Of a DNA stretch of 64,000 nt, positions 1 through 8,641 are shown piece by piece; position 1 is the stretch's first letter; each line of letters begins with the position of its first letter. Below the pieces are notes generated by a model. The model saw only the letters and a list, made by a program, of their open reading frames with translations, was not told the DNA's origin and searched no databases. The DNA is from Nitrospirales bacterium (GTDB lineage: Bacteria; Nitrospirota; Nitrospiria; Nitrospirales; UBA8639). Location: NCBI GenBank assembly GCA_029261235.1, contig JAJDBS010000079.1:1-64000 (forward strand), read 5' to 3'. A program made the position numbers and the translations under genes.

Positions 1-1569
1 GGTGCTGGCATGAAAGTCAGTATGGAGCATGATGCTCCGGATACGATTCCCTTCCCAGCGACGTTTACCCGCGAAACCTCGGAAACCCTGGCAAAAGACG
101 GCGTCTATAACGCTCGGGTCATCAGTGCGACACCCATAAATGTTGCCAATAAACCCCAAGATACTTTCGAAGAACAAGCTTTGCAAGCTCTGACCACAGG
201 CCAAAAAGAATTTACCAGTATTGAAGTCATCAATGGTGCCATGATGTATCGTCGGGCCACCGCTGATTTTGCGAGCGTGCAGGCTTGCGTGTCATGTCAC
301 GATGGTAAGCAAATTGGAGATATGTTAGGAGCGGTGTCCGTTCAAATTCCAATGGATGCTCCCATGGCGCAACTCAATAACAACCTGTCGAGCATGTACA
401 TGGGCATTATCGCAGTTGGACTCATCACGATGGCCATGTTGTTCTTCCTGCTTTCTAAATTCGTGGTCAAGCCCATGCGGGAATTGGAAGCCATGGCTGC
501 TAAAGCCAAAGATGGGGATCTCACTGTTCGGACAATGGTGAGCAATCGCGATGAAATTGGACGAACGGGCGAATCGTTTAATGCCATGTTTGATCAAGTC
601 GGCAGTGTGGTTCAGTCGGTGAAGTCTGCAGCAGGAGGCATCACTACAGGAACGATAGAAATAGCGCAAGGCAATGATGATCTGTCACAACGAACCTCGG
701 CACAAGCGGGGGCTCTCGAAGAAACAAGTGCGTCGATGGAAGAGATGACCTCAACCATCAAGCAAAATGCTGATAATGCGAAACAAGCCAATCAGTTAGC
801 CGTGGCAGCTCGGGAAGTCGCTGAGAAGGGTGGCGCAGTGACTGATAAAGCCGTTTCGGCTATGGACGAAATTAATAAGAGCAGTAAGAAAATTGCGGAT
901 ATTATTAATGTGATTGATGAGATCGCATTCCAGACGAACCTGTTAGCCCTCAATGCGGCAGTGGAAGCAGCCCGGGCGGGTGAACAAGGTCGAGGCTTTG
1001 CGGTCGTGGCTTCGGAAGTCCGGAATTTAGCTCAACGTTCGGCCTCTGCAGCGAAGGAAATTAAGACTCTTATTAATGAGTCCGTGCAAAAGGTTGGCGA
1101 TGGGAGTGAGCTCGTGAATAAATCTGGCAAGACACTTGATGAAATCGTCAATTCGGTTAAACGAGTCACGGATATCATTGCGGAAATCAGTGCGGCTTCG
1201 CAGGAGCAGGCCAGCGGCATTGATCAGGTCAATAAAGCCGTCATGCAAATGGATCAAGGGACCCAGCAGAATGCGGCACTTGTTGAGCAAGCCACGTCGG
1301 CTTCGCAATCGATGAAACAGCAAGCGGAAGAGCTCTTGCGACAAGTGGAGTTCTTTAAAACCGATGAACAACAGTCAGGACAGATCCGTCCGGGGGCAAC
1401 AGGTGGCAATCATGGTTCTAGCTCCTCAAGAGCTGTGCCAAAATCGATGGCATCGTCATCTGGTGCGCTGAAGTCGTCTGCAAGTCCTGTCACGAAACCT
1501 GTGAGTGTGGGCAGTAGTAATGGGAAGGCTGCCTCGAAAGCGGACGATGATTTCTTCGAAGAATTTTAG
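1..1569 (+). CDS. Methyl-accepting chemotaxis protein with periplasmic c-haem (DUF3365/Tll0287-like) sensor, 5' partial
   Basis: This chemoreceptor is cut by the left edge. The frame is open from base 1 and the ATG at base 10 is internal, because the paralogue at 31295 carries about 80 more N-terminal residues including a first membrane helix. Counting from that ATG, a Tll0287-like sensor domain runs to about residue 120 and holds a c-type haem motif CVSCH (93-97). A membrane helix follows (about 131-153), then HAMP and a methyl-accepting signalling domain with the classic hairpin ([19 protein letters not shown]). It ends in a low-complexity Ser/Lys linker and the tail DDDFFEEF, which fits the aromatic-x-x-aromatic tether for CheR/CheB. 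The covalent haem suggests redox or gas sensing; the ligand is unknown. Its signalling domain is almost the same as that of the next gene. Confidence 0.9.
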   Translation, partial: GAGMKVSMEHDAPDTIPFPATFTRETSETLAKDGVYNARVISATPINVANKPQDTFEEQALQALTTGQKEFTSIEVINGAMMYRRATADFASVQACVSCHDGKQIGDMLGAVSVQIPMDAPMAQLNNNLSSMYMGIIAVGLITMAMLFFLLSKFVVKPMRELEAMAAKAKDGDLTVRTMVSNRDEIGRTGESFNAMFDQVGSVVQSVKSAAGGITTGTIEIAQGNDDLSQRTSAQAGALEETSASMEEMTSTIKQNADNAKQANQLAVAAREVAEKGGAVTDKAVSAMDEINKSSKKIADIINVIDEIAFQTNLLALNAAVEAARAGEQGRGFAVVASEVRNLAQRSASAAKEIKTLINESVQKVGDGSELVNKSGKTLDEIVNSVKRVTDIIAEISAASQEQASGIDQVNKAVMQMDQGTQQNAALVEQATSASQSMKQQAEELLRQVEFFKTDEQQSGQIRPGATGGNHGSSSSRAVPKSMASSSGALKSSASPVTKPVSVGSSNGKAASKADDDFFEEF

Positions 1570-1572
1570 AAA

Positions 1573-1640
1573 GCCGTAAGGCATTAGGGATGAGGCGTTA
1601 GGCGAGGGATGATCTGTCGCCTGACGCTTTACCTCTTACG
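1573..1640. repeat. Intergenic heptad inverted repeat, copy 1
   Basis: The left arm contains GATGAGGCGTTAGGCGAGG. The right arm contains GTCGCCTGACGCTTTACC. Read as complements they match with a few transitions. The units are 7 bases (GTAAGGC, GTTAGGC and so on). The right end runs into CTTACGAATAG. It lies between two receptor genes, 3' of the first. No protein is encoded. The rest of the gap to 1841 shows only AT-rich sequence and no clear promoter. Confidence 0.7.
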
Positions 1641-1840
1641 AATAGCTATTTTGCTTGTGCATGCTTTTAAAAATTTTGATATTTATCAATCATTCGGAGG
1701 CAATGAAGACAACGTATTAGTTTCGGGATGAAGTAATAGTCGGGTTGACGGCTGGGTTAGTACCTACCAGGCCCCAAAACGAGCACCTCAAACCTTCCAG
1801 AGTCACGGAAGACACCTACAATTAGCTCGTGAGGGGACTT

Positions 1841-4048
1841 ATGAATCGCATATTTTCTACATTCTTCAGTTTGGGCATTGCTGCAAAATTAGTGGCCATC
1901 TTTGTCATTTTCGGAGTGGTTCCCATGACTGCCGTGGGACTGATCGCGTTTGGCGCGGCCGATGATATGAAAGCCAAAATCGGCGGTCGATTTATGTCCG
2001 AAGCTACGGGGTTGGCCGATAAAATCGATCGAAATCTTTATGAGCGCTATGGCGATGTGCAAGCCTTTGGTTTTAATGACGCCGTGACCCGGACGTCTCA
2101 ATGGTATGACGACTCCGAATATAACGTGATCAGTCAAGTCATGAATAAAATGGCTAAAGCCTATGATATCTATGATTTGTCTATGTTGGTTGACACAGAG
2201 GGCGCACTCATCGCGGTGAATTTCCAAAATGCACAAGGCGAACCCATTGACGTGAAGTGGATGTTTAAAAAGAATTTCAAGGAAACCCCCTGGTTTCAGG
2301 CATTAGAAGCTGGCGAGTTTACGACGAAAATGCCGTTCACGGCTCCCGGGAACGATATTTCATCTGGCACCTTTATCGAAGATGTGCATGTTGATGACAA
2401 TGTCAAACAAGCCCATGGAAATGATGGGTTGGTGCTGGGCTTCTCGTCTCCGGTGTATGACGATAACGGCACAGTTGTGGCGTATTGGTCGAATCGTGCG
2501 AATTTTTCCGGGATTGAGCAAATGCTCAAAGATACTTATGCCAATATGAAGGAGCTAGGGTTTCCTGGTGCGGAGTTAACGCTGTTAGATAGCGTGGGTC
2601 GAGTCCTCATCGATTATGATCCGAGCACCACGGGGACGATGGATGTCGTGCGTAATTTCGATGTGCTCATGAAGTTGAACTTAGCGGAGAAAGGTGTGGC
2701 TTTGGCTCAGGCGGCCGTTCGAGGCGAATCTGGATTCGATTTTGCTTTGCATGCGCGGAAGCAAGTCAATCAGGTTGGAGGCCATGTCCATTTGCAAGGG
2801 GCTCTCGGTTTTCCTGGTATGAACTGGTCGGTGTTAGTTCGAGTGCCAGAAGCAGAAGCGGTGGCTGAGGCTGATGCGATTCAAAGTAAAGTTCTTATGA
2901 CGGGGCTCATCTGCTTGGCGCTGTTAATCCCTCTGGGTTGGTGGGTTGGCCGTAAAGGCGCGAATAGTCTTTCCGCGATTAGCTCAGTCGCGCAATCAGC
3001 GGCGGATGGAGATCTGAGCCAACGCGCCACGGTCACGAGTACAGACGAGCTCGGGCAGTTAGGGCAGGCTATGAATACCATGTTGGATAATATCGCCAAT
3101 GTCGTGGGCGAAGTGCGGCAAGCGGCCGAACATGTCTCCACCGCCTCGAGTGAAATCACCCAAGGCAATGAAGATTTGTCACAACGCACATCGGCCCAAG
3201 CTGGGGCTTTAGAGGAGACCAGTGCCTCAATGGAAGAGATGACCTCGACCATCAAACAAAATGCCGATAATGCCAAGCAGGCCAATCAGTTGGCAGTGGC
3301 AGCCCGGGAAGTGGCCGAAAAAGGCGGCAAGGTGACGGATAAGGCCGTGGGAGCCATGGATGAAATCAATAAGAGCCGTAAGAAGATTGCGGATATCATT
3401 AACGTGATTGATGAAATCGCCTTCCAAACAAATCTGTTAGCGCTCAACGCCGCCGTGGAAGCCGCTCGAGCGGGAGAGCAAGGCCGCGGATTTGCGGTAG
3501 TGGCATCGGAGGTTAGAAATCTGGCTCAACGCTCGGCATCGGCCGCCAAAGAAATCAAGACGCTTATTAATGAATCTGTCCAAAAAGTGGGTGATGGCAG
3601 TGATTTGGTGAATCAATCAGGTCAAACACTTGCCGAAATTGTCGATTCTGTGAAGCGAGTGACGGATATTATTGCCGAGATCAGTGCAGCGTCTCAGGAG
3701 CAGGCCAGTGGGATTGATCAGGTCAATAAAGCGGTGATGCAAATGGATCAGGGTACGCAACAGAATGCGGCCCTTGTTGAGCAAGCCACCTCGGCTTCGC
3801 AATCCATGAAGCAACAAGCTGGGGCTTTAATTGAGCAAGTGGCTTTTTTCAAGGTCACAGAAGAAAGCTCGGTCTTGAGTCCACGCACAGCGATGCGGCC
3901 AAATGGAAATAGCCTGTCCTCCCCCAAGCCCTCAAGTCCAGAGAAGAAAATCGCAAAGGCGATGCCAGCGCCCCAACCGGTTGGTGTTGGGAGTAGCAAG
4001 GCCCAGAGTTCATCAAAAGGCGATGATGGTTTCTTCGAAGAATTCTAA
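1841..4048 (+). CDS. Methyl-accepting chemotaxis protein, dCache sensor, C-terminal FFEEF tail
   Basis: This is a membrane chemoreceptor. I chose ATG 1841 (MNRIFSTFF) over the upstream GTG at 1829 because GAGGGG sits just before it. An N-terminal helix (about 10-35), a double-Cache periplasmic domain (about 40-340), a second helix ending in [10 protein letters not shown], a HAMP domain and the signalling domain follow in order. The sensor domain resembles those at 13224 and 29137 (shared YGDVQAF-type motif with the 13224 protein), so these are paralogues. The signalling domain differs from that of the previous gene at only about a dozen positions. The tail GDDGFFEEF again gives a CheR/CheB pentapeptide-like end. 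The small ligand is not predictable from what I can see. Confidence 0.93.
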   Translation: MNRIFSTFFSLGIAAKLVAIFVIFGVVPMTAVGLIAFGAADDMKAKIGGRFMSEATGLADKIDRNLYERYGDVQAFGFNDAVTRTSQWYDDSEYNVISQVMNKMAKAYDIYDLSMLVDTEGALIAVNFQNAQGEPIDVKWMFKKNFKETPWFQALEAGEFTTKMPFTAPGNDISSGTFIEDVHVDDNVKQAHGNDGLVLGFSSPVYDDNGTVVAYWSNRANFSGIEQMLKDTYANMKELGFPGAELTLLDSVGRVLIDYDPSTTGTMDVVRNFDVLMKLNLAEKGVALAQAAVRGESGFDFALHARKQVNQVGGHVHLQGALGFPGMNWSVLVRVPEAEAVAEADAIQSKVLMTGLICLALLIPLGWWVGRKGANSLSAISSVAQSAADGDLSQRATVTSTDELGQLGQAMNTMLDNIANVVGEVRQAAEHVSTASSEITQGNEDLSQRTSAQAGALEETSASMEEMTSTIKQNADNAKQANQLAVAAREVAEKGGKVTDKAVGAMDEINKSRKKIADIINVIDEIAFQTNLLALNAAVEAARAGEQGRGFAVVASEVRNLAQRSASAAKEIKTLINESVQKVGDGSDLVNQSGQTLAEIVDSVKRVTDIIAEISAASQEQASGIDQVNKAVMQMDQGTQQNAALVEQATSASQSMKQQAGALIEQVAFFKVTEESSVLSPRTAMRPNGNSLSSPKPSSPEKKIAKAMPAPQPVGVGSSKAQSSSKGDDGFFEEF

Positions 4049-4050
4049 AT

Positions 4051-4127
4051 ACCGTAAAGCGTAAAACGTGAGGCGTTAGGCGAAGGATTCTTTTTCGCCT
4101 GACGCTTCACGTCTCACGAATTGATTC
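4051..4127. repeat. Intergenic heptad inverted repeat, copy 2
   Basis: The left arm CGTGAGGCGTTAGGCGAA pairs with the right arm TTCGCCTGACGCTTCACG. The two mismatches would be G.U wobbles in RNA. The loop is only about ten bases (GGATTCTT). The right end is CTCACGAATTGATTC, which recurs near 24385 and 36895. It follows the stop of the receptor gene by a few bases, so a hairpin in the 3' untranslated RNA is possible. Confidence 0.75.
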
Positions 4128-4182
4128 TATCTTTGTGTTCTCTTCTTTTCATCGAATTCCTTCTTTTCGTTCTTATTTTTAA

Positions 4183-4216
4183 CCCCTCACGCCTGACGCT
4201 TTACGCCTTACGAATT
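4183..4216. repeat. Orphan right arm of the heptad repeat
   Basis: The pyrimidine-rich arm CCTCACGCCTGACGCTTTACGCCTTACGAATT stands alone, about 60 bases after copy 2, without its own purine-rich partner. It could pair instead with the left arm of copy 2, giving alternative hairpins. It ends in the same ACGAATT as the other right arms. Confidence 0.5.
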
Positions 4217-4238
4217 ACCCCTTTTTCTCCTCTTTCCA

Positions 4239-4268
4239 TTGACTGTTCCAGGTAATGTCGGCTATTCT
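4239..4268 (+). promoter_or_regulatory. Possible sigma-70 promoter for the c-haem protein gene
   Basis: TTGACT and TATTCT are separated by 18 bases, about 70 bases before the ATG at 4340. This resembles a -35/-10 pair. The match is by eye only and has not been scored against background. Confidence 0.3.
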
Positions 4269-4339
4269 CTGGCTCCCCCCGCATTTAAAATGGAACCTAT
4301 TACATGAAGTTTTTCCACACTTACAGGAGGAGGGCTTTT

Positions 4340-4876
4340 ATGAGCAAAGGGACGAAAGTTTTAACATCGCTGGGAGTAGCGGTGCTTGGGATGTTGTTGA
4401 TTTTACCAGCAGGGTATGCTGGTGATATCTCCAAAGGCAAAGCTGCAGAGATGGTCTTGTCCACAGTGAAAGCTGCCCGGACCGTCTTCGTCAAAGGTGT
4501 CCTTGCTGATGCCAAAAAAGGTGGGATCAAGGGCAATGAAGATTGGGTGAAAGATGATCATGGCATTATGCTTCCAGCCCAGTTCGTGAAAGAAATTGGC
4601 AAAGAAATTCGAAGCTTTGAGCTTGGGCTTCTCGGTACTGATCCCCTGTATGCTTCTAATGCTGCCAAAAGTCCAAAAGAGAAGGAAATGCTCGCTGAAT
4701 TAGCCGGTGGCAAAAAGATGGTCACAGGCGAAGATGGTGGTAAGACCATTGGGATGTCTGCGGATTTTGCTATCGTTCAAGGGTGTGCTGATTGTCACAA
4801 CGAACACGCAAAAACGACGAAAAAGGATTGGAAAAAAGGCGATTTTATGGGTGCGATTGTCGTACGATTCAAATAA
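4340..4876 (+). CDS. Secreted c-type haem protein, DUF3365/Tll0287-like
   Basis: A 178-residue periplasmic protein. ATG 4340 is preferred to 4304 because ACAGGAGGAGGG lies just upstream and the protein then begins with a normal signal peptide (MSKGTKVLTSLGVAVLG...AGYAG). The mature part is one Tll0287-like domain with a single haem site CADCH near the C terminus and no membrane helix. It is a free-standing version of the sensor domain found in the receptors at 1 and 31295. It may be a haem redox or gas-binding partner of those receptors; that is inference from family and position. A strong terminator follows at 4908. Confidence 0.85.
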   Translation: MSKGTKVLTSLGVAVLGMLLILPAGYAGDISKGKAAEMVLSTVKAARTVFVKGVLADAKKGGIKGNEDWVKDDHGIMLPAQFVKEIGKEIRSFELGLLGTDPLYASNAAKSPKEKEMLAELAGGKKMVTGEDGGKTIGMSADFAIVQGCADCHNEHAKTTKKDWKKGDFMGAIVVRFK

Positions 4877-4905
4877 ATCGATTCTTTTCCTAAACGACGT
4901 CTTGT

Positions 4906-5076
4906 TTATGGCGTGGATGGTGTTAGAGCCGTCCACGCCATTTTTTTGCCTACCTCAGTTACATCTTTTTTACACCCACATTTTTTAAGCTCTTTCTCCT
5001 CAGAATCAAGAGATTTCCCTAATTTCTTGGAAACACTTTGCCGATACATATCTGAGTATGAGGAATCCTGGGGCAT
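4906..5076 (-). CDS. Small Lys/Glu-rich hypothetical protein (56 aa)
   Basis: The minus strand has an ATG at 5076-5074 preceded at good spacing by GAGAAGGAGG, a strong ribosome-binding site. The 82-residue ORF in the track starts further upstream without such a site. The product is charged and soluble, with a KKCGCKK cluster near the middle. Its last codons lie inside the terminator stem at 4908-4947, so it converges on the haem protein gene. I recognise no family. Composition and the ribosome-binding site argue for a real gene; length and the overlap with the terminator argue for caution. Confidence 0.45.
   Translation of the reverse strand: MPQDSSYSDMYRQSVSKKLGKSLDSEEKELKKCGCKKDVTEVGKKMAWTALTPSTP
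4908..4947. terminator. Rho-independent terminator, bidirectional shape
   Basis: ATGGCGTGGATGG and CCGTCCACGCCAT form a 13-bp stem with one G.T-type mismatch and an 8-base loop, followed by a run of seven T. It ends the haem protein gene. Its mirror could also terminate the small minus-strand ORF that runs into it. Confidence 0.85.
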
Positions 5077-5133
5077 TTTAGCCTCCTTCTCCTCGTTTTT
5101 CCTCAACTGTGAATAGTCTCGTGGCATAAATCC

Positions 5134-5623
5134 ATGGTTCTTACTGTGTTGCAAATGGGAATAGATGATCTGTTGTGGGGGCTGGTGTTAGTTGGGGTGA
5201 CGGTTGCCTACGCGATGACATTGATTGGGGTACAAGCCGCCAAACGACATGATGTGTCGTCTCATAGAAAGTGGATGACCATTGCATGCAGCTTGGTTGG
5301 TATCTGGTTGGTTGCCTATGTTGGCAAACAACTGATTTTTGGACGTGACCATTTTGGGGGTTCCACCGAAGACTATTGGTTGCTCTATGTGCCGTTACTG
5401 ATTGTGCAATACGAGCTTGGCGATGACCACAATTGGTCTGGGTGGGATGAATATGGTGGTTGGTTTGCGTCGCCTGCGGCATGGCATTGGTGCGGGGGCT
5501 ATGGTGGTAGGCGTGACAACGCATCGCAAACTTGGGCATCTCATGCAGCGGACTTTTGGTGGAACATTATTCACAGCTTATTTTGTCTACTTGATGCTCT
5601 TTTATTGGTTTCCCGCAATATGA
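5134..5623 (+). pseudogene. DUF420 membrane protein, frameshifted
   Basis: The frame from 5134 (or ATG 5155) gives two membrane helices with typical DUF420 features (KRHDVSSHRKWM, LLYVPLLIV) and then turns to nonsense. A second frame (track ORF 5402-5623) continues with TSLAMTTIGLGG and two more helices, ending LMLFYWFPAI. Removing one A from GTGCAATACG (5404-5413) gives IVHTSLAM, which restores the conserved His and joins the halves into a normal-length protein. DUF420 proteins are small integral membrane proteins, some near haem-copper oxidase assembly genes. This is either a true one-base disruption or an assembly error. No clear ribosome-binding site is seen. Confidence 0.75.
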
Positions 5624-5628
5624 GTGAA

Positions 5629-5726
5629 GTGAATAGTCAGGAGCTAGGAGTAAGGGGCCGTCAGAAAACTGCAGAGGGTTTTTCTCCTTATTCTTTTTTC
5701 ATTTCCCCTGGCTCCTCACTATTCAC
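5629..5726. repeat. Intergenic heptad inverted repeat, copy 3
   Basis: The left arm GTGAATAGTCAGGAGCTAGG (5629-5648) and the right arm CCTGGCTCCTCACTATTCAC (5707-5726) are complementary at 18 of 20 positions. This is the AT-richer flavour of the family (GTAAGGA/GTGAATA units). It fills the gap between the DUF420 remnant and cheR. Confidence 0.75.
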
Positions 5727-5759
5727 TCCTTACTTTTTACATTTGCATAGGACGTATTT

Positions 5760-6581
5760 ATGAGTGCCACAATAACTGACAAAGAGTTTGAGCAATTTAA
5801 ATCGTTGATTTACGACCAAGTAGGGATCACCCTTGATGCCCCGAAAAAAACATTATTGACTCAGCGTTTAGGAAAACGGTTAAGGGAATTAGAGCTCTCA
5901 ACCTATCAGGCGTATTTTGATCGCGTGACGAGCAAGGGGGGGGGCGAAGAGCTGACACAACTCGTTGATCTGATCTCGACCAACAAGACAGACTTTTTTC
6001 GTGAACCGGTGCATTTCGATTTCTTGCGTGAAGAGGTGCTTCCGCATGTTGAGGCGACTCGTACCTTGCGGATATGGTCCTCGGCGTCATCCTCTGGGGA
6101 AGAGCCCTATACGATTGCCATGACGTTGAATGATGCGATTCGCGATTGTGCTCAATGGGACATCAAAATTCTGGCTTCTGATATCTCCACACGAATTTTG
6201 GCCAAAGCAGCATCGGGAGTCTACGACGATGAGCGAGTGCTGCAATTGCCGCAAGATGTCGTTCGGCGCCATTTTCTCCGTGGCAAAGGAGAGCAGGCGG
6301 GTAAATTAAAAGTTCGAAAACATCTCTCTGACCTGATCGCGTTTCGTCGTGTCAATTTAATGGCTCCTGCGTTTCCTATCAAAACCCCTTTGGATGTGAT
6401 TTTTTGCCGAAATGTCATGATCTATTTTGATCGGCCTACGCAAGAGACACTTGTCGGGAAATTCTATCGTTATCTTCGACCTGGTGGTTTCCTCTTTATT
6501 GGTCATTCAGAAAGTTTGCAGTGGGTTGAGCATCAATTTGATTATATCAAACCCACGATTTATCAAAAACCGTTTGACTGA
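5760..6581 (+). CDS. cheR: Chemoreceptor methyltransferase CheR (pentapeptide-dependent type)
   Basis: This enzyme transfers methyl groups from S-adenosylmethionine to glutamates of chemoreceptors. The 273-residue length is standard. It has the CheR N-terminal helical domain (to about 75), the catalytic domain with RIWSSASSSGEEPY and the C-terminal FCRNVMIYFD motif. In the beta-subdomain it has RGKGEQAGKLKVRKHL, aligning without gaps to the loop of enteric CheR that binds the receptor tail; the second CheR here (17099) is about four residues shorter at this place. The two FFEEF-tailed receptors just upstream are natural partners. It leads a set continuing with cheD and cheB. Confidence 0.95.
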   Translation: MSATITDKEFEQFKSLIYDQVGITLDAPKKTLLTQRLGKRLRELELSTYQAYFDRVTSKGGGEELTQLVDLISTNKTDFFREPVHFDFLREEVLPHVEATRTLRIWSSASSSGEEPYTIAMTLNDAIRDCAQWDIKILASDISTRILAKAASGVYDDERVLQLPQDVVRRHFLRGKGEQAGKLKVRKHLSDLIAFRRVNLMAPAFPIKTPLDVIFCRNVMIYFDRPTQETLVGKFYRYLRPGGFLFIGHSESLQWVEHQFDYIKPTIYQKPFD

Positions 6582-6584
6582 AAC

Positions 6585-6665
6585 GCAAAAAGTGAGGCGT
6601 AAAAGGTTAGGCGTGAGGCGAGAAGATCGACAAGAAAAAAGCCCTCCCTCACGGAAGACTTCACT
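6585..6665. repeat. Intergenic heptad inverted repeat, copy 4 (degenerate)
   Basis: A purine-rich arm of 7-base units (GTGAGGC, GTTAGGC, GTGAGGC) is followed after about 20 bases by a poor right arm (CCCTCCCTCACGG). It lies between cheR and cheD. Pairing is weak compared with copies 2 and 3. Confidence 0.5.
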
Positions 6666-6704
6666 TAAATTTGAGCGTCAACGATTGAAGAGGTTAATTC
6701 GTTC

Positions 6705-7316
6705 ATGACAACGTCAAACGGCTTAATGGAATTTAGCCATATCAAACGGATTCAGGATACGCGCTTCCCATATGAAGTGGCGGTCATTCTCCCTGGAGAA
6801 TATTTTGTGAGTCAGGAGCCTAAGGTCGTGTATACCGTCTTGGGTTCTTGTATTTCTGTCTGCCTACGCGATCCTCTTGTGAATGTCGGGGGCATGAATC
6901 ATTTCATGTTGGCCGCTCCATCTAATACTGTCGGGCACGATAATTGGGCGGATTCCGGTCGGTATGGCAGCTTCGCGATGGAGATGTTGATCAATGAAAT
7001 TCTCAATCGTGGTGGTCAAAAGAAACGTCTGGAAGCCAAAGTCTTTGGCGGAGGGAAAATCTATGACGGCACGATCGATATTGGGGCAAAAAACGCCGCT
7101 TGGGCGTTAGATTACTTGGAACAAGAAGGTGTGCCCCTCATGAAAGCTAATGTTGGGGATGTGTGTCCCCGCAAAGTGTACTTTTTTACTGACTCGGGAA
7201 AAGTCCTGCTCCAAAAACTCGACCGAGTTGTGGCAAAAACCATTGCCGAAGAAGAGGGACAATATCAAGCAAAATTGAAACAGGCTCCTGTGGAGTCTGA
7301 TGTCACACTCTTTTAG
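6705..7316 (+). CDS. cheD: Chemoreceptor glutamine deamidase CheD
   Basis: CheD converts receptor glutamines to glutamates and in some bacteria interacts with CheC. The 203-residue protein shows the family core VVYTVLGSCISV with the catalytic Cys (about 49) and GGMNHFML with the catalytic His (about 66), followed by VFGGGKIYDG. It is somewhat longer than minimal CheD owing to N- and C-terminal extensions. It sits between cheR and cheB, the usual adaptation trio. The CheX-type protein at 17944 is the nearest relative of a CheC partner in the window. Confidence 0.95.
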   Translation: MTTSNGLMEFSHIKRIQDTRFPYEVAVILPGEYFVSQEPKVVYTVLGSCISVCLRDPLVNVGGMNHFMLAAPSNTVGHDNWADSGRYGSFAMEMLINEILNRGGQKKRLEAKVFGGGKIYDGTIDIGAKNAAWALDYLEQEGVPLMKANVGDVCPRKVYFFTDSGKVLLQKLDRVVAKTIAEEEGQYQAKLKQAPVESDVTLF

Positions 7317-7327
7317 TGAACAGTGAT

Positions 7328-7416
7328 AAGTAAATAGTAAGGAGTAAGGAGAAAAGAATGTCGAATCAAGTACGAGTCATGGTTTTATCTTTTACTCCTC
7401 ACTCCTTACTCCTAAC
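7328..7416. repeat. Intergenic heptad inverted repeat, copy 5
   Basis: The left arm includes AGTAAGGAGTAAGGAGAAAAGA (7328-7357 region). The right arm includes TCTTTTACTCCTCACTCCTTACTCC (7388-7416). They are complementary with few changes. The loop is about 30 bases. It sits between cheD and cheB and stops just before the cheB ribosome-binding site. Confidence 0.7.
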
Positions 7417-7433
7417 TTTTTGAGGAGAAGGAT

Positions 7434-8507
7434 ATGAGTGACCAGAAAATTCGCGTGTTGATCGTTGATGATTCGGCTCTGATTCGTGGAGTGATGACTG
7501 AAATCTTAAATGAAGATCCACAAATTGAAGTAGTTGGATCAGCGCCGGACCCGTATGCCGCACGAGATAAGTTGAAGACCCTGAAGCCGGATGTCCTGAC
7601 GCTCGATGTGGAAATGCCCAAGATGGATGGGTTGACCTTTCTCCAAAAACTGATGGCCGCTCGTCCAATGCCCGTTGTGATGGTCAGTTCTCTGACCGAG
7701 CAAGGGGCTGCGACGACGATGCAGGCGTTGGAATCTGGGGCTGTGGATTTTGTCACCAAGCCTTCGGTGGATATTCAACATGGCTTGGCTGAATTAGCTG
7801 AGCAAATTACGAGTAAAGTCAAAATAGCGGCGCAATCCACCGTAAAAAAACGATCGCAGCCTGATGCGGCAGAGAGCGCTGAACGAATCAAAACGCTGGC
7901 TGCCCAATCAGCCATGATTAAAACAACCGATACGTTGATTGCCATAGGGTCTTCTACTGGTGGAACCGAAGCTCTGAGAGAACTCCTTGAAGTCTTGCCT
8001 CCGAATACGCCACCCATTCTTATGACGCAACATATGCCCGAACATTTCACAAAAACGTTTGCTAATCGGTTGAATGAACTCTGCCAAATTCATGTCAAAG
8101 AAGCCCAGGACGGCGATAGTGTGATTCCGGGCCAGGCTCTCCTCGCGCCTGGTAGTTACCATATGGAACTACGGCGAAGTGGGGCCAAATACTATGTGTC
8201 TCTCAATCAAGAGCCACCTGTGAATCGACATCGACCAGCGGTGGATCCGATGTTTCAGTCTGTCGCACGGTATGCTGGGGCGAACAGCGTTGGCGTGATT
8301 TTAACTGGCATGGGAAATGACGGCGCAGCGGGCATGTTGGATATGAAGAACGCCGGATCCTTTAATCTCGCACAAGATGAGAAATCTTGTGTGGTTTTTG
8401 GTATGCCAAAGGAAGCGATCAAAGCAGGGGGCGTTGATAAAATCCTTCCTCTCTCAGACATCCCCTCGGCAATTCTTGCCCACCTAAAAATACTCTCGTC
8501 ACGTTAA
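7434..8507 (+). CDS. cheB: Protein-glutamate methylesterase/response regulator CheB (first copy)
   Basis: CheB removes receptor methyl groups when phosphorylated by CheA. An N-terminal receiver domain (phospho-acceptor Asp about 58 in LTLDVEMPKMDG) is joined by a linker to the esterase domain with the catalytic Ser in IGSSTGGTEA (about 174), QHMPEHFT and the GMGNDGAAG loop. Length (357) is normal and all catalytic residues are present. GAGGAGAAGG precedes the ATG. With cheR and cheD it forms the first adaptation module. Confidence 0.95.
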   Translation: MSDQKIRVLIVDDSALIRGVMTEILNEDPQIEVVGSAPDPYAARDKLKTLKPDVLTLDVEMPKMDGLTFLQKLMAARPMPVVMVSSLTEQGAATTMQALESGAVDFVTKPSVDIQHGLAELAEQITSKVKIAAQSTVKKRSQPDAAESAERIKTLAAQSAMIKTTDTLIAIGSSTGGTEALRELLEVLPPNTPPILMTQHMPEHFTKTFANRLNELCQIHVKEAQDGDSVIPGQALLAPGSYHMELRRSGAKYYVSLNQEPPVNRHRPAVDPMFQSVARYAGANSVGVILTGMGNDGAAGMLDMKNAGSFNLAQDEKSCVVFGMPKEAIKAGGVDKILPLSDIPSAILAHLKILSSR

Positions 8508-8641
8508 AGAATTCATTGCTTTGAGCCGAAAATACACAAAAAATAATAGAGTTCAGACTATTTTCACTCAACTCGTTCATTTGGCCGGAATGGAATGAGA
8601 GCCTTTCCCCCAAAAGAACTGTTCGGGATTTCAATAACACT

